From Acidobacteriales bacterium 59-55 (GTDB taxonomy: Bacteria; Acidobacteriota; Terriglobia; Terriglobales; Acidobacteriaceae), in assembly GCA_001897435.1 (NCBI GenBank), contig MKSV01000007.1:248001-312000 (forward strand): a stretch of DNA of 64,000 nt, written 5' to 3'. Numbering within the stretch: position 1 is the stretch's first letter; each line of letters opens with the position of its first letter. The notes under the pieces were generated by a model, which saw only the letters and a list, made by a program, of their open reading frames with translations, did not search any database and was not told the origin of the DNA. Below, in pieces: positions 58,601 through 64,000 of this stretch. Position numbers and translations under genes: made by a program.

Positions 58601-59462
58601 AGACATCCATTCCGCAGGCACCGTCCAGAACGGTTCGCCAATAGTCCACGCCGCGAAGCATCTGGCTCTTGTACGACTCGGTCCCACCCAGGGCTTGAGC
58701 AGTTACGTCAAGAAATGTAGTTTGATCCCCGACGCTGAGTATTTCTTCGCTCGCCTCCCATCTCTGAACCTTCCAGTTTTCCGATTCCTTTTCCTTGCGT
58801 GTCCATTCGGTTCGCCAGGATCCCACGCGCTCCTCCCGCCGGGCGTCGCTACGGAGAGCGACGATATCGTATCGAATCTGCAGTTCGACTGTCAGGGGAG
58901 TACTGGCGATCTCATTGATCGCATAGATCTCGAACTCCGCGGTTTCAACCTTTGAGACGGGTCCCAGCCAGGTTTGAAACTCCTTGAGAAATTGCTCGAC
59001 CCCTGAAGGCGTTGCTGCGCCGAACTGCCTTTTGGTAACGTCGATGCCGTATCCGGAGCGTACCGGGACTTCCTTGACAGGGCGGAGCGATGAGGCTTCG
59101 AGCGTGGTGGAGACCAGCTTCGACAAGTCTGAATGGTCGTGGGCGGATCGTCGGAGAGACTGACTCCATTGGCTCAGGAGCGAATCGATCTCGAAGGCAT
59201 ATTTCTCGGTCTGGTAACTATCCGAGCCGGGAGCTACCAGACGAAGGACATCGGCCAAAGAAGACTGAGCTGGATAGTGAGGCTTGAAACGGATGTCGTT
59301 GTATAGAAAGGTGGACTGTTCGGCCGAGAGACCCCGGGAAGACGCAAACAGGAAGCTGGACCCGAAAAGAGGAGCCGAACGGAGCAGGAGAGGGGCAAAT
59401 CCAATGCTCTTGAGGAGCGCCCGTCGGGACAGCAGCGACTTTTCATTGCTTTGATCTGACAT
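55620..59462 (-). CDS. Tat-exported CRTAC1-thioredoxin-TPR fusion protein
   Basis: This 1280-residue protein starts at ATG 59462 with a Tat-type signal (LLSRRALLKSIGFAPLLLRS). Order: a 200-residue N-terminal part with a possible NTF2-like section, a seven-motif FG-GAP propeller (first DYDNDGFDDFYVC near 297, last DIDHDGRLEVILK near 700), ASPIC/UnbV (about 750-840: DAIGAAITVEAG, VFFGLGKPEGTLKATVRWP), a TlpA/AhpC-like thioredoxin domain (about 870-1030) and five or six C-terminal TPRs. The thioredoxin active site reads WATTAPLCREQL, keeping one cysteine where relatives have CxxC. Function is unknown. It overlaps the TPR gene downstream and diverges from an Oar-like receptor. Confidence 0.88.
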   Translation of the reverse strand: MSDQSNEKSLLSRRALLKSIGFAPLLLRSAPLFGSSFLFASSRGLSAEQSTFLYNDIRFKPHYPAQSSLADVLRLVAPGSDSYQTEKYAFEIDSLLSQWSQSLRRSAHDHSDLSKLVSTTLEASSLRPVKEVPVRSGYGIDVTKRQFGAATPSGVEQFLKEFQTWLGPVSKVETAEFEIYAINEIASTPLTVELQIRYDIVALRSDARREERVGSWRTEWTRKEKESENWKVQRWEASEEILSVGDQTTFLDVTAQALGGTESYKSQMLRGVDYWRTVLDGACGMDVYGNNGVAAGDYDNDGFDDFYVCQPAGLPNRLYRNRGDGTFEDVTEKAGVGALDNAACALFADFDNRGLQDLLVVCGSGPLLFVNQGDGTFSLKRDAFKFARAPQGTFTHAAIADYDGDGRLDIFFCTYMYYLGLDQYHYPVPYYDARNGPPNCLLHNEGNGHFVEKTDAAGLNVENDRYSFACAWGDSNSNGHPDLTIANDFGSSQLYRNNGDGTFTVASKESRIEDVGAGMSACWSDFNNDGRQDIYITSMWEAAGQRVSEQAQFHQAAPQNIRALYQRHARGNALYRNDGNGKFQNIGQQAGVAMGRWSWSADFWDFDHDGYSDLYVTNGYISAVDRNDIASFFWRQVVAKSPEDGTASLAYEHGWNAINELIRSDSSWNAYERNVMLANNRDGTFSEVSGVTGLDFLEDSRSFALADIDHDGRLEVILKSRNAPQLRILHNAMKHLGDSIAFRLRGHKSNRDAIGAAITVEAGTLRQTKYLQAGSGFLAQHSKEVFFGLGKPEGTLKATVRWPSGLTQQFESLPANHRIEIEEGNHLFVAKAFASAPKSYAQAEPPPTLDPLPAHAETWLIAPLKAPDFSLPDLAGNTRELRQFKGGFVLLNFWATTAPLCREQLRQLHQHRSAFTAGYLDIVAVNIDDPADIAAARSMATGERLSFPVVFATEEIAGIYNIIYRYLFDRRRDLALPTSLLLDKDGMIVKIYQGSIDPARVLEDVRTAPTTVAERVQRAIPFKGQLYQGSFQRNDFTYGVALFQHGYLDQAAESFQQVIASKPDDPEGYYNLGTLNLRRNDLEQARRYLEQTLKLRPNYPEAWNNLGMISAQEGHPDQAVENFQRALQLRPGYEIALLNLGNVYRRKGDFTKAEECLSQALGIQPDDPEVNYSLGMLYAQQNQLPRAAGYLQKAIELRPAYSEALNNLGIVYVRLQNYEKAEEQFKTGIRLVPNNDQAYLNLARLYAIQGNKDKARGVLVGLLRVQPQNLRAKQAMDILR

Positions 59463-59623
59463 GGACTCTTCAAGAGATCGGGAAGAAGGAGAGTTTTCGC
59501 AGAATATCACCTGCTGTATACCGGCAGATGCTCATGAGTTGCTTGGCGGTAACTGCTTGTACAGGCTGTCTTAGTAGGTGGGTTGGCGATCTAGGACATT
59601 TAATGGGGTCTGGACTCAAACTT

Positions 59624-59654
59624 TTGATTGACTTGGATTTCGTTATGTACTAAT
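59624..59654 (+). promoter_or_regulatory. Candidate promoter of the Oar-like receptor gene
   Basis: TTGATT (59624-59629) and overlapping TTGACT (59628-59633) can serve as -35 boxes; an extended -10 TG-T-ACTAAT lies at 59646-59654. Spacing is 19 or 15 bases, so neither pairing is ideal. The predicted start lies about 12 bases before the LacI-type operator. Confidence 0.3.
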
Positions 59655-59672
59655 GTTTGCAATCGTCGAAGC

Positions 59673-59686
59673 TGTAACCGATTACA
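59673..59686. promoter_or_regulatory. LacI-family-type operator in the divergent promoter region
   Basis: TGTAACCGATTACA is a 14-bp near-perfect palindrome (TGTAA/TTACA arms around a CCGA centre with the central CG typical of LacI/GalR/CcpA sites). It lies 62-75 bases before the receptor frame and just after a candidate promoter, where binding would block transcription. No LacI-family gene is present in the window. Confidence 0.6.
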
Positions 59687-59747
59687 CCGTATTCAAACGT
59701 TGAAGTGAACCTCCCGGCATGAAAGATCTGATTAGAAGAAGAATGGG

Positions 59748-62700
59748 TTGGACGGAAGAAAGGTGACGAAATTGAAGAATATTTGGATGGCTATGGATCG
59801 CAACGCTCTCGGTTGGCTAAGAAAATATGGGTGCCTCTCGCTTGCATGTTTGTGCTTTCTCCTCGTCTCGTCAGAATATGCGGCAGCGCAGGTAGATCAA
59901 GGAGCGATCACCGGAACTGTTTCAGATACCACCGGCGCTGTTGTGCCTGGTGCGGTCGTTACCCTGGTGAATACGGACGTGGGTCTGAGCCTCAAGAACA
60001 CAACGGACAGCGGCGGTGTGTACACCTTTTCCCCCATCAGAATTGGACACTATTCGGTTACCGTCACCGCCCCCGGCTTTGCGAAGACGACCCAGCAGAA
60101 CATCTCGGTCAACGTCGCGCAGCGTCTTCAGGTAAACGTTGAGCTCAAGCTGGGCTCCGAGAACGAAACCGTCGAAGTAACCACGGCTCCGCCGCAACTA
60201 CAGACGGCAGACGCGGCTGTGGGGCAGGTCATCACCGAGCGCAGCGTCAACAACCTTCCACTCAATGGCCGCAACTTTACCTTTCTCGCCCAACTCGGCG
60301 CTGGTACGCAGACGCCCCAGGCGGATACGCGGGGCAATGCGGCTTCCGGCGCCTTCTCAGCGAACGGCCTGCGTCCTTCGCAGAATAACTACCTGCTCGA
60401 CGGTATCGACAACAACTCCAATGCAGTTGACTTCCTGAACGGCACGAACTTCATCGTTCTTCCCCCGGTGGACGCGATTCAGGAGTTCAAGGTTCAGACC
60501 GCGGACTTCAGCGCGGAACTGGGCCGTTCCGCCGGCGCTGTTCTCAATGCGACCATCAAGTCCGGCACCAACAGTTTCCACGGCGCCGCATGGGAGTTCT
60601 TCCGTAACGACAAGCTTGACGCTGCTGACTGGTTTGAAAAGCAGAAAAAGGGCATCCTGCGTCAGAATCAGTTTGGCGCTTCAATTGGCGGTCCAATCAT
60701 CAGGAACAAGATCTTCTTCTTCGGCGACTATGAGGGTACCCGGCGCGTCCAAGGCACGGTCTCAAATGGAACAGTTCCGACTCTGAGGGAGGTGAACAGC
60801 AATTTTCAGGACCTTTCCGACTTAATCACAGCGCAAAACGGTAAGACGCAAGCAGACAATCTTGGTCGAATTATCCCGCAAGGGACGGTTCTCGATCCTG
60901 CAACGACGAGGTTGGTTACAGTCGGCACTGTCGATCCCGTGAGCGGAATTACACCGGACCCGGCAAAAGGGGGAAAGACTGGCTATGTGCGCGATCCATT
61001 CGGAACCTGTCCTGCAAGTAGCCTAACTTTCGTCGGTGGCACCTGCGGCTTGAATCAACTTCCATCTGGCCGGCTAGATCCCGTTGCCCTCAAACTGCTC
61101 AGCCTCTATCCAAAACCGACCGACACCTCGCTCACTTCGAACTTTACATCGAGCCCTCATTTGTTCGAGCATCGCAATGCATTTGATACTCGCGTTGACG
61201 TTAACCCCACTCAGAAAGACCAGGTATTTTTCCGCTTCAGCTATGTAGACGATCCGCAATATATACCTGGCATCTTTGGAGGCATCGCCGACGGAGGCGG
61301 ATTCCAGCAGGGCATCCAGACCGCTAAGTCGAATCAGTCAGCCTTTGGATACACGCACGTCTTCACGCCGACGACGATTAATGTATTGCGCGTCGGCTTC
61401 AATCATCTTCACACCACCCGCTTTGGACCTGAGGGCAATACGAACGGTATTCCGGACCAGTTCGGAATTCAAGGTATTCCACAGTTTGCTGGAAACGGTG
61501 GCCTTCCTACGATGACAATTGGTGGACTGGCGACTCTCGGAAGCAACTCCTTCCTGCCCTCCGACGAGATCAGTCAGACGCTCCAGATCACGGATGACTT
61601 TACCAAGATCTGGCACTCCCACAGCTTCAAGGGGGGGATCGAATCCCAGCATGTAAAGTTCTCGACTCTTCAGCCCGGCTATTCGCGTGGCAGCTTTGAC
61701 TTCAACGGTCAATATACCGATATTCCTCAGAAAAACAATGGCGGAACAGGAATCGCGCAGTTCTTGATTCTCCCGCAAGCGGCAACCGTTCCCAATGGAG
61801 TCGATTACTCCGGCGGCTCCAACTCGATCAATGCTTCCAATGTCAACAAGACCTATGACGCGCGAATATACTTCGCGTCGTACCTTCAGGATGACTGGAA
61901 GGTCACTCCCAAGTTGACACTCAATCTCGGCCTGCGCTGGGATTACTTCGGCCCGATCAACGAGACCAACGGCGGTCAGGCTAACTTTGTCCCATCAGGG
62001 CCTCCCAACGGAGTTCCGACTTTCCTCATTCCTGCCACGGGCAAGGACGACAGGACTCTGTCAACCAGCTTCGTTACTTTGTTGGCGAAGGATGGGATTA
62101 AACTGGAGCAGACCGACAAATACGGTCAGGGACTGGTGCAGACACAAAAGAGCAACTTTGCACCGCGTGTCGGTTTCGCATATCAGGTCAATCCGAAGGT
62201 GGTTGTACGCGGCGGTGTTGGTCTCTTCTACAACGCATTTGAAAATCAGGGATATGGCCCGAACATTGGGGAAAACTATCCCTTCGTCTTCAATTTCGGT
62301 TATACGCCAGTGGCTCCTACCGGTAGCCCCAATGGCCTGTCAGATGTTTTGCCAATCAGCTATAACACCCCATGGGCTGGTTGCTCCACTGCGGGACCTG
62401 GTAACACCGCAACTATGAGTGCGGGTCTCTCCTGCGTGGCATTTACGCCTTCGGCGGTAAACGCTTCAAACCTGGGACTACAGGGTCTTCAATTCGCCTA
62501 TCAAACCCCGCTTACTTTGAGCACAAATATTACGGTCCAATACGCGCTGACGCATAGCCTGTCTCTCCAGGCGGCCTATGTAATGACTCAGGGCAGTAAC
62601 CTTCAGCAGGGGCTCGGCGCAAACAACGTGACCGCTATCCTGCCCGCAGGCACGAATACAAAAGATCCGACGATCGCAGGGACAGTACCTTTCCCCGATT

Positions 62701-63605
62701 TCTCAGGTGGAAGTTACCAGGCAACGGTCGGGCAGAGTAACTATAACGGGTTGCAGACGAAGATCGAACAACAGTACTCGAACGGTCTCTCCTTCCTGTT
62801 CGCCTATACCTACTCCAAGACACTCTCGGACGCGGGCGACCTGCTGAATGGAGGAAGCGTAAGCGGGCTTCGCGCGGCTTCCGTGCCTGGTCTGGGGCCC
62901 ATGTTCGATTGGGGCCTGGCTAACTTCGATATCCGGCAAGTACTGCACTTCAGCGGAGGATACGAACTTCCGATTGGCAAGAACAAGCGCTTCCTCGGGA
63001 CCTCCAGCAGGGCGGTCGATGCCGTTGTTGGAGGATGGTCTGCAAACTGGATTGCCACGCTTCAGGGCGGCCAACCTCTCAGCCTTAGCAACTGTCCCAC
63101 TGCGACAACTGCGGGAACCACATGCCGCGACGTCCGTGTCGCAGGTCAGGATCCGAAACTTGGCCGTTACATGGACTCGCAAAATAAGCCGAACTGGATT
63201 GGGAATGCCAAGGCTTTCAATCAACCGTGCCAGATCGGAACAGATCCTGATACTAAGAAGCTAATTGTTCTTCCTACTCCGGAAGGCTGCATCCCTTATG
63301 GAACAGGTAGTGCGGCCCTTGGATTCGCGGGACCGGTCACAACAGGACCCGGATTCCGCCGCCTGGACTTCTCGTTGTTCAAGGCAATTCAGCTCAATGA
63401 CCGGTTCTCCATGCAGTTCCGGACCGAGTTCTTCAATATCCTCAACCATCCGAACTTCAATGCTCCGAACTTCGGCGGCAATGGAGTAGTAGCGGTCTCC
63501 GGTTCCGGTAACTTCAACAGTAATAGTTTCGGTGAGATTGGGTCCACGCGCGATGCTCCCTACGACCCGCGGCAGATTCAGTTCGCACTCAAGCTGTATT
63601 ACTAA
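59748..63605 (+). CDS. TonB-dependent receptor, Oar-like
   Basis: This up to 1285-residue outer-membrane receptor has a signal peptide (GCLSLACLCFLLVSSEYAAAQ), a carboxypeptidase-type regulatory domain (about 50-140: GAITGTVSDTTGAVVPGAVV), a plug (about 150-260: LPLNGRNFTFLAQLGAG and FSANGLRPSQNNYLLDGIDN) and a long beta-barrel ending RQIQFALKLYY. The frame begins with TTG 59748; ATG 59787 or 59793, right before the signal peptide, are equally possible starts. It probably imports a complex nutrient. It is divergent from the CRTAC1-thioredoxin-TPR unit, with a shared control region holding a LacI-type operator. Confidence 0.94.
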   Translation: MDGRKVTKLKNIWMAMDRNALGWLRKYGCLSLACLCFLLVSSEYAAAQVDQGAITGTVSDTTGAVVPGAVVTLVNTDVGLSLKNTTDSGGVYTFSPIRIGHYSVTVTAPGFAKTTQQNISVNVAQRLQVNVELKLGSENETVEVTTAPPQLQTADAAVGQVITERSVNNLPLNGRNFTFLAQLGAGTQTPQADTRGNAASGAFSANGLRPSQNNYLLDGIDNNSNAVDFLNGTNFIVLPPVDAIQEFKVQTADFSAELGRSAGAVLNATIKSGTNSFHGAAWEFFRNDKLDAADWFEKQKKGILRQNQFGASIGGPIIRNKIFFFGDYEGTRRVQGTVSNGTVPTLREVNSNFQDLSDLITAQNGKTQADNLGRIIPQGTVLDPATTRLVTVGTVDPVSGITPDPAKGGKTGYVRDPFGTCPASSLTFVGGTCGLNQLPSGRLDPVALKLLSLYPKPTDTSLTSNFTSSPHLFEHRNAFDTRVDVNPTQKDQVFFRFSYVDDPQYIPGIFGGIADGGGFQQGIQTAKSNQSAFGYTHVFTPTTINVLRVGFNHLHTTRFGPEGNTNGIPDQFGIQGIPQFAGNGGLPTMTIGGLATLGSNSFLPSDEISQTLQITDDFTKIWHSHSFKGGIESQHVKFSTLQPGYSRGSFDFNGQYTDIPQKNNGGTGIAQFLILPQAATVPNGVDYSGGSNSINASNVNKTYDARIYFASYLQDDWKVTPKLTLNLGLRWDYFGPINETNGGQANFVPSGPPNGVPTFLIPATGKDDRTLSTSFVTLLAKDGIKLEQTDKYGQGLVQTQKSNFAPRVGFAYQVNPKVVVRGGVGLFYNAFENQGYGPNIGENYPFVFNFGYTPVAPTGSPNGLSDVLPISYNTPWAGCSTAGPGNTATMSAGLSCVAFTPSAVNASNLGLQGLQFAYQTPLTLSTNITVQYALTHSLSLQAAYVMTQGSNLQQGLGANNVTAILPAGTNTKDPTIAGTVPFPDFSGGSYQATVGQSNYNGLQTKIEQQYSNGLSFLFAYTYSKTLSDAGDLLNGGSVSGLRAASVPGLGPMFDWGLANFDIRQVLHFSGGYELPIGKNKRFLGTSSRAVDAVVGGWSANWIATLQGGQPLSLSNCPTATTAGTTCRDVRVAGQDPKLGRYMDSQNKPNWIGNAKAFNQPCQIGTDPDTKKLIVLPTPEGCIPYGTGSAALGFAGPVTTGPGFRRLDFSLFKAIQLNDRFSMQFRTEFFNILNHPNFNAPNFGGNGVVAVSGSGNFNSNSFGEIGSTRDAPYDPRQIQFALKLYY

Positions 63606-63619
63606 GGCAGGATGAAGAC

Positions 63620-63668
63620 GCCCCGGAAAGGCACACTCGCAAGGTGCCTCTCCGGGGCTTATCATTTT
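63620..63668 (+). terminator. Hairpin terminator after the Oar-like receptor gene
   Basis: A 15-bp stem with one mismatch (GCCCCGGAAAGGCAC, 63620-63634, with 63644-63658) and a 9-base loop is followed by TTATCATTTT. It lies 14 bases after the stop. Confidence 0.85.
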
Positions 63669-63708
63669 GTAGATCGCTTTCTTTACGCGGCGATCCCGGA
63701 GGCGAACT

Positions 63709-64000
63709 GTGAGCAGGAGGGCTTGGTGTCGGCGCGCGATGCTTTGTTCTTTATTGGCCTGGGCAGCATTTGCGGCGGCTGAAGGCAGTCCACAGCAAAA
63801 GCTGGATCGTCAATTTCAATCTGCAGTGGCGCAGTACAACGCAGGACAGTTCGCAGAGGCGGCAACTCAACTCGAAGGTCTATTGCCTCACGTCCCCAAC
63901 AACTTTGAAGTTCAGGAACTTCTCGGTATGGTCTACGCCTCAATGTCGCAAGATGCAAAGGCTGTCATCCATCTCGAAGCGGCGGTGCGATTGAAGCCAG
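63709..64000 (+). CDS. Exported TPR protein, N-terminal part (runs off the right edge)
   Basis: The first 97 codons are present. The start is GTG 63709, with GGAGG six bases upstream; an internal ATG at 63739 lacks such a site. A signal peptide (RRAMLCSLLAWAAFAAAEG region) leads into TPR-like helices: QFQSAVAQYNAGQFAEAATQ, then ELLGMVYASMSQDAKAVIHL and EAAVRLKP. It is thus another exported TPR protein following the Oar-like receptor, 104 bases after its stop and beyond a terminator. The rest of the gene and its domains are outside the window. Confidence 0.8.
   Translation, partial: MSRRAWCRRAMLCSLLAWAAFAAAEGSPQQKLDRQFQSAVAQYNAGQFAEAATQLEGLLPHVPNNFEVQELLGMVYASMSQDAKAVIHLEAAVRLKP

Overview
The window reads as chromosomal DNA of a free-living Acidobacteriota, most likely class Terriglobia (Granulicella/Edaphobacter/Terriglobus-like). 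That placement is inference. It rests on several very large Oar-like TonB-dependent receptors with an N-terminal carboxypeptidase-type regulatory domain, CRTAC1 (FG-GAP plus ASPIC/UnbV) proteins, many exported TPR proteins, Tat-exported glycoside hydrolases and a moderately high GC content. I see no rRNA operon, intact insertion sequence, CRISPR array or prophage.

Layout. 1-7.6 kb: the tail of a TonB receptor with a strong terminator, an exported SMP-30/gluconolactonase-like protein, a small exported protein, a GAF protein like free-methionine-R-sulfoxide reductase, tRNA-Glu(UUC), and an RND efflux pair (lipoprotein adaptor plus permease). 7.6-14.4 kb: peroxiredoxin-like protein, dienelactone-hydrolase-like protein, GH29 alpha-L-fucosidase, HerA-like ATPase, a 47-residue membrane protein, group III truncated haemoglobin and an exported beta-helix protein. 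14.6-18.4 kb: xerD, a small membrane-protein gene and xerC in an overlapping operon, then ffh on the opposite strand. 18.4-20 kb: a lower-GC LolA-like/TlpA-like fusion gene, REP-like repeats and a dead IS200-like (RAYT) transposase. 20-24.5 kb: DUF998 protein, a TetR regulator with an MFS drug exporter and two matching operators, a GH43-like protein and a rhodanese. 24.6-28.7 kb: NtrC-type response regulator, histidine kinase and lipoprotein. 28.7-45 kb: housekeeping and mixed genes: secA, rhamnogalacturonan acetylesterase-like protein, DUF4239-like protein, methyltransferase, M20 dipeptidase, mobA-like gene, MlaF-like ABC ATPase, polyprenyl sugar transferase, nadE, DsbA-like protein, purU and an NTF2-like protein.

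44-64 kb is the most distinctive part. A TonB receptor gene overlaps a GH79-like glycosidase gene (ATGA). Next come an exported regulatory-domain/TPR protein, a Tat-exported CRTAC1 protein, an 854-residue TPR protein and a Tat-exported 1280-residue fusion of CRTAC1, thioredoxin-like and TPR domains. A second Oar-like receptor diverges from the fusion gene across an intergenic region holding a LacI-family-type operator, and another exported TPR gene runs off the right edge. The likely theme is TonB-dependent uptake and periplasmic handling of complex carbohydrate-like substrates, but the role of the CRTAC1/TPR/thioredoxin set is unknown.

Functions are assigned from recognisable motifs and domain order in the translated sequence. 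No database search was run.
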